DNA of 64,000 nt from an uncultured Pseudothermotoga sp. GTDB taxonomy: Bacteria; Thermotogota; Thermotogae; Thermotogales; DSM-5069. Below the pieces are notes generated by a model, which made no database searches, was not told the DNA's origin, and saw nothing but the letters and a program-made list of their open reading frames with translations. Location of the stretch: assembly GCA_937995655.1 (NCBI GenBank), contig CALKJI010000005.1:343268-407267 (forward strand), written 5' to 3'. Shown piece by piece: positions 26,956-35,475 of the stretch; the stretch's first letter is position 1, and the number at the start of each line of letters is the position of its first letter. Position numbers and translations under genes: made by a program.

Positions 26956-27093
26956 TTATCTTCGTGGTCCCTTAGCCCTTGCAAAAACTTTCAAAAGAAA
27001 TTTTACAAAACCAAAGAAAAACAACAAAAGGCCCAATAAAAAGAGATATCCAACCAATCCCAGCTTGACAGCAATTAAGAAGTTTTGCATCAT
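26956..27093 (-). CDS. 45-residue OadG-like membrane protein (gamma subunit candidate of the OadB Na+ pump)
   Basis: This small gene starts with an ATGA overlap with the oadB stop and has GGGGGTAAT as ribosome site. The product begins M-M-Q-N-F-L-I-A-V-K-L-G, has one long hydrophobic helix (about 12-34) and a basic tail ending A-K-G-P-R-R. Size, single helix and position after oadB match the OadG/MmdD-type gamma subunits that anchor sodium-pumping decarboxylases, although it is even shorter than most. Translational coupling to oadB is the strongest argument that it is real. Confidence 0.75.
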   Translation of the reverse strand: MMQNFLIAVKLGLVGYLFLLGLLLFFFGFVKFLLKVFARAKGPRR

Positions 27094-28226
27094 AATATAT
27101 TACCCCCTATGAGTGTCATTAAGATTCCACCAGCTAGGACTGAACCGATCTGTCCAGCTGTATTCGCACCAGCAGCATACATCAACAGGAAATTCGTTGG
27201 ATCCTCCTTCAATCCCATTGTGTGTATCACTCGTGCTGACATGGGAAAGGCTGAAATCCCTGCTGCTCCAAGCATAGGGTTAAGTTTTTTTCCCACAAAG
27301 AGATTTAGAAATTTAGCAAATAGAACACCTGCGGCAGTATCAAAGATGAAAGCAACCAATCCCAAACCAAGTATCAGAAGCGTTTGTGGCCTTAGGAATT
27401 TGTCAGCCCTCATTGTGAAAGCAATACTCAGACCAAGTAAGATTGTAACAAGATTTGCGAGTTCGTTTTGTGCAGATTTTGCAAGACTGTCTAAGACTCC
27501 ACACTCTTTCAGAAGATTTCCAAACATCAAAAATCCTATCAATGCGGCAGAGGTAGGCGCCAAGATGCTGGCAACAATAGTTATACTTATGGGAAAAATT
27601 ATCTTCACTATCCTTGGTATCTTCTGCGCTTTGGGTTGCATCTTGATAGATCTTTCCTCTTTGGTAGTCAGAGCTTTTATTATGGGTGGTTGAATTATGG
27701 GAACCAATGACATATAAGAATACGCGGCGACTGAAATTGGTCCTAGCATGTGCCTTGCAAAACGAGAAGCCACATAAATAGATGTCGGTCCATCGGCAGC
27801 ACCAATGATTCCTATAGATGCTGCTTCTTTTAAATTGAATCCAAGCAGTGTTGAAACTGCCATTGTTCCAAATATGCCAAATTGTGCAGCGGCTCCAAAA
27901 AGGAACATGACAGGATTTTCAAGCAATGGTGTGAAATCAATCATAGCTCCCACAGCTATGAATATCAATAATGGAAAGATTTCAGTTGCGATGCCTATGT
28001 CAAAGAAAGTACTGAGAACACCTTTGTGCACGGCTCCTTCAAGTAGCTGATCAATAGCTGATGATAATGGTATGTTGACCAGGATCGTACCAAAGCCTAT
28101 CGGTAGTAACAAAGCAGGTTCATACTTCTTCGCAATAGCCAAGTAGATGAGTAGACATCCAATAGTGATCATAATCACATTTCCAACCGTTAAAGAAAAT
28201 ATGCCCGAGAATAGTTCTTCAAACAT
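27090..28226 (-). CDS. oadB: Na+-translocating decarboxylase beta subunit (OadB family)
   Basis: OadB-type subunits couple decarboxylation of a biotin-bound carboxyl group to Na+ export. The protein has about ten membrane segments and the Na+/catalytic motif I-G-I-I-G-A-A-D-G-P-T-S-I-Y (motif aspartate 154 counted from the upstream GTG at 28253, 145 from the chosen start). I chose ATG 28226, preceded by GCGAGGCGAG, giving 378 residues; the frame is open to GTG 28253. No carboxyltransferase (alpha) or biotin carrier gene is in the window, so the substrate, oxaloacetate, methylmalonyl-CoA or another, cannot be told. Confidence 0.92.
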   Translation of the reverse strand: MFEELFSGIFSLTVGNVIMITIGCLLIYLAIAKKYEPALLLPIGFGTILVNIPLSSAIDQLLEGAVHKGVLSTFFDIGIATEIFPLLIFIAVGAMIDFTPLLENPVMFLFGAAAQFGIFGTMAVSTLLGFNLKEAASIGIIGAADGPTSIYVASRFARHMLGPISVAAYSYMSLVPIIQPPIIKALTTKEERSIKMQPKAQKIPRIVKIIFPISITIVASILAPTSAALIGFLMFGNLLKECGVLDSLAKSAQNELANLVTILLGLSIAFTMRADKFLRPQTLLILGLGLVAFIFDTAAGVLFAKFLNLFVGKKLNPMLGAAGISAFPMSARVIHTMGLKEDPTNFLLMYAAGANTAGQIGSVLAGGILMTLIGGNIL

Positions 28227-28261
28227 GTTCTCGCCTCGCTTTCGTCCGTACACAAGACAGT

Positions 28262-28299
28262 ATTATAGGAAAACCATGTCAAGAATATAATTATATTCT
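28262..28299 (-). promoter_or_regulatory. oadB promoter region with an 18-base perfect palindrome
   Basis: On the minus strand TATAAT lies at 28267-28262. The palindrome AGAATATAATTATATTCT (28282-28299) covers the place where the -35 box would be, so a bound regulator could block transcription. The remaining spacer up to 28552 contains only the upstream signals of the flavodiiron gene, including TGTGATAAT at 28504-28512 as an extended -10 box. Confidence 0.5.
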
Positions 28300-28552
28300 C
28301 ATGAAAAAATAGAAGAAATCCAGTTTTGAACCAGTTGTTATAGAATACTTGATCGTATTTTTCAAAGATTATATTTTGTGAGTCTCACGAATTTTATAAT
28401 AAAAATCCTCAACCCTTGCTCGATATATTCTAAGGATCTCAAAATCACACGCGGCCATGGAAATAGGCGTATCATCAACTTGTTATAAAGTTCCAAAACT
28501 CTCTGTGATAATATTTTCATAGTGAACACATGACTGTAAGGGAGGTGCTACT

Positions 28553-29755
28553 ATGCGACCGGTACAGATAAAACCTGGGATCTACTGGGTTGGAGTCAAC
28601 GACAGGTTCACTCAACTCTTTGAGGGACTTTGGCCGATAGGTGAAGAAGGAGTTTCTTACAATGCGTATCTTCTTACCGATGAAAAAAATGTTTTGATCG
28701 ATCTTGCAAAATCGATTAAAGTCGATGAATTTATTGGCCAAATTGAACAGATAATCCCTGTATCAAAACTGGATTACATAGTTATAAACCACATGGAACC
28801 AGATCATACAGGAATTCTTACCATTCTTAAAAAACTTGCGCCGGGAGCCACGATTCTGATAGGTGAAAAAGGGATGAAGATGCTCAAGTCCTTTTATCAA
28901 ATTGAGGAGAATGTAAAAACCGTGAAAGATTTGGAGGAACTACATATTGGTGAAAAGATTCTGAGATTCTATTACACTCCCTTTGTACACTGGCCTGAGA
29001 CAATGATGACGTATGAGGTGACTCAGAAGGTATTGTTCTCCTGTGATGGTTTTGGTGGTTATGGAGCACTGAGGGGAACTTTATTCGATGACGAATGTAA
29101 AGATAAGGATTTTTACATAAAGGAAATGCTTAGATACTATGCTAATATAGTTGCCACCTTCAGCACACCAGTCCTCAAAGCCATAGAGAAGTTGTCCAGT
29201 GTGCCTGTACAGGTCATTGCGCCATCACACGGTTTAATCTGGCGAGAGAATCCAAAGATGGTTGTAGATTTTTATAGAACCTGGGCACAGTACGCGTCTT
29301 CTAAGGCTGAAAAAGCGGTGACTCTACTCTATGGTTCAATGTACGGAAACACAGAAAGAATGATGAGTTCTTTACTCAATGGACTTTCCAAAACAGGTAT
29401 ACCTGTTGATGTGTTTAACGTTACTCAAACGCATGTGAGTTACATACTTGCATCACTCTGGAAGAATAGAGGGGTGATAATTGGAGCACCAACATATGAA
29501 GGATCTCTATTCCCGCCTATGGCAGATGTACTCCATATGGCGAATGTTAAACACATAAAGTTCAAGACAGCAGCAGTCTTTGGGAGTTACGGTTGGAGCG
29601 GTGGTGCATCTAAAAAAATAATTGAGATGGTTGAACCACTCAAATGGCAGATTGTGGATACTGTTGATATCAATGGTGCTCCTACCAATGAAGATCTGCA
29701 GAAAATCGAAGAGCTCGGCTATCGTTTCGCAAAAGAGATTATAGAACAGCCATGA
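28553..29755 (+). CDS. flavodiiron protein (FprA), oxygen-reducing
   Basis: FprA reduces oxygen (or nitric oxide) to water using electrons from rubredoxin or a similar donor, protecting an anaerobe. The N-terminal lactamase-like domain has all diiron ligands: His80, Glu82, Asp84, His85, His146, Asp165 and His226. The C-terminal flavodoxin domain begins L-L-Y-G-S-M-Y-G-N-T-E. The 400 residues match the core family without extra rubredoxin domain. GGGAGG lies before the ATG. It overlaps rnhC by four bases. Confidence 0.96.
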   Translation: MRPVQIKPGIYWVGVNDRFTQLFEGLWPIGEEGVSYNAYLLTDEKNVLIDLAKSIKVDEFIGQIEQIIPVSKLDYIVINHMEPDHTGILTILKKLAPGATILIGEKGMKMLKSFYQIEENVKTVKDLEELHIGEKILRFYYTPFVHWPETMMTYEVTQKVLFSCDGFGGYGALRGTLFDDECKDKDFYIKEMLRYYANIVATFSTPVLKAIEKLSSVPVQVIAPSHGLIWRENPKMVVDFYRTWAQYASSKAEKAVTLLYGSMYGNTERMMSSLLNGLSKTGIPVDVFNVTQTHVSYILASLWKNRGVIIGAPTYEGSLFPPMADVLHMANVKHIKFKTAAVFGSYGWSGGASKKIIEMVEPLKWQIVDTVDINGAPTNEDLQKIEELGYRFAKEIIEQP

Positions 29756-30672
29756 TAAACCTTGACCAAGTAAAGCAAAGCCTGCAACAAAATGATTTGG
29801 AAATAGAATCTGAAAAGATTATACAAAATGGTATCCAGCTTCGCATAAAGAACTGTGGCTGTTTGAGAATCTACTGGCGCAAAGATGGCCGAATGACAAT
29901 CGATCTTTCACAAATCAAGCCTTCTTGTTTGCCACAACTGAACGGTATCCTAACCAGAGTAGATCCAGAGAAAATAAATTTATCGGCGGAGAATGATCTT
30001 GAGATCCAAAGAAGGATCCTCGATCATCTCCCAGATGATCCCAAGGTGATTTTACCCGCCATTGGTTCAGACGAGGCGGGAAAAGGCGATCTCTTTGGAC
30101 CTCTTGTAGTAGCTGCCGTCTACGTTGGTAAGACTGAGTACGACCATCTAGGCAAATACCAACTGAAGGATGGTAAATTGTTGAGTGCAAAAAGAGTTTT
30201 GTGTTTATCAGATCAAATAAAGTCATTGTGCGAATACTCATTGGCGGTTGTTGAGCCAAAGGATTTCACGGGCGTTCAAAACATGAACAGACTTTTAGAG
30301 GATCTTCATGCCCGTTGCATAAATGAAGTTCTTGGAAGAAAAGAATCACTCATTGCAATCTATGACGATTTTGGGGCAAAGAATTTGAAGGAGAGACTGA
30401 AAAATCATAGGGATCTGACTGTTCTTGGTTTCAAGAAGGCAGAAAGAAATTTAGCGGTGGCAGCTGCTTCGATTGTCGCAAGGGGTGAATTTTTATCCTG
30501 GATTGATAGAGCTTCAAGTCACTATGGTAAAAGAATACCACTTGGAGCAGGACAAAAAGCAATTGAGTTTGCCAAGGGTTTCTTGAAGGATTATGGGTTA
30601 AAAGAACTGGGAAAAATTGCTAAAATGAGTTTTTCATCCTTGCAGGATCTGATCTCTATGAAATCTGATTGA
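29752..30672 (+). CDS. rnhC: ribonuclease HIII
   Basis: RNase HIII removes RNA from RNA/DNA hybrids. The catalytic start I-G-S-D-E-A-G-K-G-D-L-F-G-P lies at 104-117 (Asp107, Glu108), well inside the protein, and the third acidic residue is in I-Y-D-D-F-G (Asp205 or Asp206). The N-terminal 90 residues form the TBP-like substrate-binding domain that separates HIII from HII. Length 306 residues. It is coupled to the flavodiiron gene through ATGA and overlaps the end of convergent nth by 17 bases. Confidence 0.92.
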   Translation: MINLDQVKQSLQQNDLEIESEKIIQNGIQLRIKNCGCLRIYWRKDGRMTIDLSQIKPSCLPQLNGILTRVDPEKINLSAENDLEIQRRILDHLPDDPKVILPAIGSDEAGKGDLFGPLVVAAVYVGKTEYDHLGKYQLKDGKLLSAKRVLCLSDQIKSLCEYSLAVVEPKDFTGVQNMNRLLEDLHARCINEVLGRKESLIAIYDDFGAKNLKERLKNHRDLTVLGFKKAERNLAVAAASIVARGEFLSWIDRASSHYGKRIPLGAGQKAIEFAKGFLKDYGLKELGKIAKMSFSSLQDLISMKSD

Positions 30673-31303
30673 CATCTTCTTTGTTCCTTTGTCTGAAGAA
30701 TTTACATTCATTTGTGAAGGGACATCGATTGCACAGTGGTGCATGTGGCCGGCAAAGGTTCTTCCCGAACTCAACCATAGAACCATTGAGTAATCCCCAA
30801 AGCTCGCTGGGGATCAGTTTACTCAACTCTGTTTCTGTTTCTTCCGGCTGCTTTGTCTTGACAAAACCTATTCTGTTGGATATTCTGTGTACGTGTGTAT
30901 CAACTGCCAAAGCAGGTTTACCAAAACCGTGATATAGAACTATATTCGCTGTTTTGCGGCCAACCCCTGGAAGTTTCAGAAGTTCCTCAAGGTCTGACGG
31001 AACCTTCCCCTGGTATTGTTCTACGATTATTCTAGACACCTTTACTATTCTTTCGGCCTTTTGTTTGTACATGCCAGAGGGCTTGATTAATTCATAAAGT
31101 TGATTGGGTATGAGTTTTGCGATAGTCCAAGGGTCTGAATATATAGAGAATAATCTTTGGCAGGCGACTTCAGTGTTTTCATCACGTGTTCTTTGGCTCA
31201 AAATAGTGCATATCAGTATTCTAAATGGATCATCGGTGGACCTTTTGCGAGGAAAGAGTTCTATTATTTTTTTTGCTATCTGTATTACTATACTCCGATC
31301 CGT
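30656..31303 (-). CDS. nth: endonuclease III with non-standard start (ACG at 31303 proposed)
   Basis: Endonuclease III removes oxidised pyrimidines from DNA. The helix-hairpin-helix L-P-G-V-G-R-K-T-A with catalytic lysine, the catalytic V-D-T-H-V-H-R aspartate and the [4Fe-4S] pattern C-x6-C-x2-C-x5-C are intact. The first standard start codon (TTG 31201) would remove the first helix. Homologous-looking sequence continues upstream in frame (I-A-K-K-I-I-E-L-F-P and D-D-P-F-R-I-L-I-C-T-I-L-S) to an ACG at 31303 that sits exactly 8 bases after AAAGGAGG. The only ATG there (31310) touches the ribosome site and is in another frame, joined only by a shift in an A8 run (31267-31274). Full length would be 215 residues. 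Confidence 0.85.
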   Translation of the reverse strand, partial: TDRSIVIQIAKKIIELFPRKRSTDDPFRILICTILSQRTRDENTEVACQRLFSIYSDPWTIAKLIPNQLYELIKPSGMYKQKAERIVKVSRIIVEQYQGKVPSDLEELLKLPGVGRKTANIVLYHGFGKPALAVDTHVHRISNRIGFVKTKQPEETETELSKLIPSELWGLLNGSMVEFGKNLCRPHAPLCNRCPFTNECKFFRQRNKEDVNQIS

Positions 31304-31304
31304 T

Positions 31305-31333
31305 TTGCATACCTCCTTTGATTATTGTACAAT
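31305..31333. promoter_or_regulatory. divergent promoters sharing a palindromic -10 box
   Basis: For the plus strand, TTGCAT (31305-31310), 17 bases, TACAAT (31328-31333). The sequence ATTGTACAAT (31324-31333) is a perfect palindrome, so the minus strand also reads TACAAT (31329-31324), with TTGCAC 16 bases upstream (31351-31346). The two transcripts would run toward pepP and nth and compete for polymerase. Confidence 0.6.
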
Positions 31334-31353
31334 GATAAAGGGAGGTGCAAAGA

Positions 31354-32430
31354 TTGTCCAGACTATACCGATTCTTTGATAAGATCGAGCAACTTGGTGT
31401 GGACATGGCAATAATCTATAATGTGGAATCTTCTTCAAGACCTTCGACTTATTATCTATCTGGTTTCACGGGTTCCTTCAGTGTCTTGGTATTGAACAGG
31501 GACAAACAGTTCATAATCACTGACTCAAGATATTTTGAGCAAGCTAAACAACAAACAAAATTCCAGTTAATCGAGTACAGGAATGGTGACTTATTTAATA
31601 GTATAAAAGCTGTAGTTGAAGAATTCAAACCCAAAACGATAGGTCTTGAGTTTCAAAGGATCAGTCACAACGTCTTTCTAAAGATTAACGAAAAGATCAA
31701 AGCAGATTTCCTACCGTTAGACTCAGTGATAGAATCGATGAGATCAGTTAAAGAACCCGAGGAAATAGAAAATATTAAAAGGGCAATTTCCATTAGTGAG
31801 AAAGCTTTCTTGAAGACAATTGAATTCATAAAGGAGGGTGTAACTGAACGAGAGGTTGCCGCAGAATTTGAGTACAACATGAAGAAATTGGGGGCTGATG
31901 GAATAGCCTTTGAAACGATAGTGATCAGTGGTCCAAGAACATCTTTACCACACGGTAGGCCGTCGAGTAAAAGGATCAATCGTGGTGAGCCAATCACCTT
32001 TGATTTTGGAGCCGTTGTGAATGGCTATTGTGCAGATATAACACGCACGGTTTTCTTTGGCAAACCAGATGATGAATTCAAGAAAATTTATGATACCGTT
32101 TACGAAGCCCAGACCATAGCTTTGAATGGTGGAAGTGCAAATATGAAGGGTAAAGATGTTGATGCGCTTGCAAGGTCCCATATTCATCAAAAAGGTTATG
32201 GGCAGTACTTTGGCCATGGTTTGGGCCATGGAATAGGACTTGAAGTTCATGAATCACCAAGGGTGAATTCAAGCAATGTAGAGTTATTACCTGAATCGGC
32301 TGTGGTTACAATAGAACCTGGGATTTATGTGGAAGGTAAATATGGGGTTAGAATAGAAGAAGATGTTTTGGTTAAGAAAGATTTCTTTGAGAGATTGACA
32401 ACTTTGCCAAGAGAAATGATGACTATTTAG
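31354..32430 (+). CDS. Xaa-Pro aminopeptidase (M24B metallopeptidase)
   Basis: This enzyme removes an N-terminal residue that precedes proline. The dinuclear metal ligands of the M24 fold are visible: aspartates in F-D-F-G-A-V-V-N-G-Y-C-A-D-I-T-R-T, the histidine in F-G-H-G-L-G-H-G-I-G-L, and glutamates in T-I-E-P-G and R-I-E-E-D. I chose TTG 31354, eight bases after AAGGGAGG; the GTG at 31345 lies inside that ribosome site. Length 358 residues. It is followed 15 bases later by efp, a common pairing in Gram-positive bacteria and Thermotogae, and leads a long housekeeping unit. Confidence 0.93.
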   Translation: MSRLYRFFDKIEQLGVDMAIIYNVESSSRPSTYYLSGFTGSFSVLVLNRDKQFIITDSRYFEQAKQQTKFQLIEYRNGDLFNSIKAVVEEFKPKTIGLEFQRISHNVFLKINEKIKADFLPLDSVIESMRSVKEPEEIENIKRAISISEKAFLKTIEFIKEGVTEREVAAEFEYNMKKLGADGIAFETIVISGPRTSLPHGRPSSKRINRGEPITFDFGAVVNGYCADITRTVFFGKPDDEFKKIYDTVYEAQTIALNGGSANMKGKDVDALARSHIHQKGYGQYFGHGLGHGIGLEVHESPRVNSSNVELLPESAVVTIEPGIYVEGKYGVRIEEDVLVKKDFFERLTTLPREMMTI

Positions 32431-32445
32431 TTCGGAGGTGGAAAT

Positions 32446-33003
32446 GTGATAGAAGTTGGTGATTTGAAAAAAGGTATGGTCATAATGGTTGATTCAGAAC
32501 CATACCGTGTAATTGATGTGAACAAACATCACATGGCAATGGGAAGAGGCATCATCAGAACGAGACTGAAAAGTGTCAAGACAGGTTTAGTTAAGGAACT
32601 TAACTTCAGCAGTGGGGAACGTGTTGCTGAGGCGGATCTAACCTTCAAAACGGCACAATATCTTTATAACGACGGCGATCGTTTCCATTTCATGAGCTTA
32701 GACGATTACGAACAATACGAACTTACAGAAGATGAAATTCAAGATGCAAAATGGTATTTAATTGAAAATCTTGAAGTCAGTATCATGTTTTTAGAGGACA
32801 AACCTATAGGCATACAGCTACCGAATGTTGTGACGTTAAGAATCGTTCAAACAGAGCCAACTTTTAAAGGTGATACAGTATCTGGAGGAGGTAAACCAGC
32901 CACACTCGAAACAGGCTTGAAGATTACTGTACCTTTTTTTGTTGAAAACGGTGAACTCGTGAAGGTGGATACCAGGACAGGTGAATATGTTGAACGTGCT
33001 TAG
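32446..33003 (+). CDS. efp: elongation factor P
   Basis: EF-P relieves ribosomes stalled at consecutive prolines. The 185 residues cover the three-domain fold, starting [10 protein letters not shown]. The tip loop of domain I, which in most bacteria reads P-G-K-G and carries a modified lysine, here reads M-A-M-G-R-G with arginine at position 34. The C-terminal segment [15 protein letters not shown] is typical. The start is GTG with CGGAGGTGG upstream. No EpmA, EarP or YmfI-like modifying enzyme is visible nearby. Confidence 0.96.
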   Translation: MIEVGDLKKGMVIMVDSEPYRVIDVNKHHMAMGRGIIRTRLKSVKTGLVKELNFSSGERVAEADLTFKTAQYLYNDGDRFHFMSLDDYEQYELTEDEIQDAKWYLIENLEVSIMFLEDKPIGIQLPNVVTLRIVQTEPTFKGDTVSGGGKPATLETGLKITVPFFVENGELVKVDTRTGEYVERA

Positions 33004-33014
33004 GAGGTGAAGAG

Positions 33015-33353
33015 ATGGAAACAAAGGGAATGGGCAGTATTGATATTTCTGATAATGCCATAAAAGAGATTGCACTAAGAAGTGTTTTTTCTGTGCTTGA
33101 AATAACAGACGAAAGAAAACAAAAGAGAATCAGGAAATCTCTCGAGATTGACCGTTCTCCCGAAGACAACGTGACTGTTAATTTGAAAATAGGAGTACCG
33201 TTCGGCAAATCTCTAGTTGAACTTGGTCAAAAGATCATGGAAAGAGTAAAGATGGATATTGAAAGAATGACCGAGCTTCAAGTACTTGCAGTCAATGTGA
33301 CTATTGAAGATATTGAAGAAGGGGAAGAACAGAAAACTGAAGAAAAGGAGTGA
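33015..33353 (+). CDS. Asp23/Gls24 family protein
   Basis: This 112-residue protein has the compact Asp23 fold pattern: I-S-D-N-A-I-K-E-I-A near the start and V-N-L-K-I-G-V-P-F-G-K-S followed by a helix and V-N-V-T-I-E-D-I. Family members associate with the cell envelope or stress response in Firmicutes, but the version between efp and nusB is a conserved neighbour whose exact role is not known. AGGAGGTG precedes the ATG. Confidence 0.88.
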   Translation: METKGMGSIDISDNAIKEIALRSVFSVLEITDERKQKRIRKSLEIDRSPEDNVTVNLKIGVPFGKSLVELGQKIMERVKMDIERMTELQVLAVNVTIEDIEEGEEQKTEEKE

Positions 33354-33362
33354 TGAAACTCT

Positions 33363-33785
33363 GTGACTCGTCGCAGCAAGATGCGAGATAGCGTTTTCAA
33401 GGTGATCTTTCAGAATGAATTCCGGAATGAGTCGATGGAAATCCTTGTAAAAGAAATTATGGAGCATGAAAAGGAAAATTCTGTCAAAAACGATATCATT
33501 AGATATGTGCAGGGAATCTACAATAATCTATCGCAGATCGATGAGAAGATATCAATGTGTCTTGAAAATTGGCATCTTGAAAGATTGTCCTCTGTAGATA
33601 GGTGTGTTTTGCGTCTGGGGACCTACGAGCTTCTGTTTGAACAAGATGTGCCAATAGAAGTTACTTTGGATGAAGCTGTAGAGTTGGCAAAAAAATATGG
33701 AACGGAGAACAGTGGCAGATTTGTGAATGGCGTACTCGATAAAATAGCAAAATCTTTTGCGCCGGAACCAAAATATTACATCTAG
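33363..33785 (+). CDS. nusB: transcription antitermination factor NusB
   Basis: NusB binds boxA RNA with NusE and helps polymerase through ribosomal RNA operons. The 140-residue all-helical protein has the conserved [17 protein letters not shown] and [21 protein letters not shown] segments, with V-N-G-V-L-D-K-I at the end. The start is GTG 33363; the ribosome site AAGGAG is about 12 bases away, so a slightly different start cannot be excluded. Confidence 0.95.
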   Translation: MTRRSKMRDSVFKVIFQNEFRNESMEILVKEIMEHEKENSVKNDIIRYVQGIYNNLSQIDEKISMCLENWHLERLSSVDRCVLRLGTYELLFEQDVPIEVTLDEAVELAKKYGTENSGRFVNGVLDKIAKSFAPEPKYYI

Positions 33786-33802
33786 TAAGAGGAGGTAGGG
33801 GG

Positions 33803-35464
33803 ATGATTAATGATTTGGAAATAGCAAGGACGGCAAATTTGAAACCTATTTCAGATATAGCAATGAGCCTATCGATACCGAAAGAAATTTTTAGAAATTA
33901 CGGTAACTACATTGCCAAGGTATCCCATAAGTTTGTGAATTCACTGGATACGAAGAGAGGCAAGTTGATAATAGTAACAGCCATGACGCCAACTCCTGCC
34001 GGTGAGGGTAAGACCACGACAAGCATTGGTCTATCCATGGCTTTGAACAAGCTTGGTTACAAATCCTTCGTCACCCTCAGAGAACCTTCGTTGGGACCCG
34101 TTTTTGGTGTGAAGGGTGGTGCGGCAGGTGGTGGGTATTCACAGGTACTGCCGATGGAAGACATAAATCTACATTTCACAGGAGATATACATGCTGTCTC
34201 GGCGGCGCATAATTTGATTTCTGCTATGATAGATGCTCATATACGTTTTGGTAATGAACTCGATTTTGATTTGACTCGCATAACTTGGCCAAGGACTATG
34301 GATATGAACGACAGGGCTTTGAGAGACATCGTCGTTGGACTCGGAGGGCACGCGAATGGTTATCCCAGACAAGATCAGTTTGTCATTACAGCAGCTTCGG
34401 AGATCATGGCTGTGCTGTGCTTGTCAAAGGATCTAAACGATCTTAAGAAACGATTGGGGAACATCGTTATTGGATGGTCAAGAACTGGTAAACCAATCAC
34501 TGTTCAGCAGTTGGGTGCCAGTGGTGCCGCTACTGTTATTCTCAAAGATGCTATCGATCCAAACTTAGTGCAAACGATTGAAAATACCCCCGCATTGGTC
34601 CATGGGGGACCATTTGCGAATATTGCTCACGGCACAAATTCTATAATTGCAACAAAGATGGCACTTGGTTTGTCGGATTATGTTGTTACTGAAACAGGAT
34701 TCGGTTCGGATCTGGGTGCAGAAAAATTCTTCGATTTTGTTGCACCACTTGCTGAGCTTAGGCCCGCAGCAGTTGTCATCGTTGCAACAATCAGGGCCAT
34801 AAAATACCATGGTGGCGTCTCTGTAAAAGATCTTGGCACTGAGAATTTAAAAGCCCTTGCTGAAGGTATTGAAAATTTGAGGGCTCATATAGAAAACGTC
34901 AAAAAATTCAATGTTCCTATTGTAGTAGCTCTCAACAGATTTGGCACAGACACCGAGAAGGAAATAGATTATGTGATGAATTACGTAGAAAGGCTTGGGG
35001 TGAAAGCTTCGTTGAATGAGGCTTTTGCAAAGGGAAGTGAAGGGGCCACAGATTTGGCGAAGAAGGTTGTTGATATCGCAGATGAATCAAGATTCAAGTC
35101 TATCTATAGCTGGGAGTTGCCAATTGAGAAGAAAATAGAAATCCTTGCCAGGGAAATCTACCGCGCAAAGGAAGTCGTTTATACCAAAGAAGCTTTAGAC
35201 TCTCTTAGAAAGTTATCAAAGGAAGGTTTTTCGATTCTGCCTGTGATAGTTGCGAAGACTCAGTATTCGCTGTCAGATGATCCATCAAAGCTTGGTTCAC
35301 CTAGTGACTATCCCTTCACAGTTAGAGATTTGAAGTTATCAGCAGGGGCAGGTTTTGTTGTGGCAGTATGCGGCGAAATCATGTTGATGCCTGGACTTGG
35401 CAAAAAGCCGAACGCTGTCAACATAGATATCGATGAAAAAGGGAACATCGTAGGTCTATTTTAG
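33803..35464 (+). CDS. fhs: formate-tetrahydrofolate ligase
   Basis: Fhs makes 10-formyltetrahydrofolate from formate, ATP and tetrahydrofolate. The ATP loop [13 protein letters not shown] and the following [20 protein letters not shown] segment are complete, and the 553 residues match the family. It is followed 11 bases later by folD, so the two folate one-carbon steps are coexpressed. In fermenters the pair supplies formyl groups for purines and initiator tRNA. Confidence 0.97.
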   Translation: MINDLEIARTANLKPISDIAMSLSIPKEIFRNYGNYIAKVSHKFVNSLDTKRGKLIIVTAMTPTPAGEGKTTTSIGLSMALNKLGYKSFVTLREPSLGPVFGVKGGAAGGGYSQVLPMEDINLHFTGDIHAVSAAHNLISAMIDAHIRFGNELDFDLTRITWPRTMDMNDRALRDIVVGLGGHANGYPRQDQFVITAASEIMAVLCLSKDLNDLKKRLGNIVIGWSRTGKPITVQQLGASGAATVILKDAIDPNLVQTIENTPALVHGGPFANIAHGTNSIIATKMALGLSDYVVTETGFGSDLGAEKFFDFVAPLAELRPAAVVIVATIRAIKYHGGVSVKDLGTENLKALAEGIENLRAHIENVKKFNVPIVVALNRFGTDTEKEIDYVMNYVERLGVKASLNEAFAKGSEGATDLAKKVVDIADESRFKSIYSWELPIEKKIEILAREIYRAKEVVYTKEALDSLRKLSKEGFSILPVIVAKTQYSLSDDPSKLGSPSDYPFTVRDLKLSAGAGFVVAVCGEIMLMPGLGKKPNAVNIDIDEKGNIVGLF

Positions 35465-35475
35465 GAGATGGTCCC

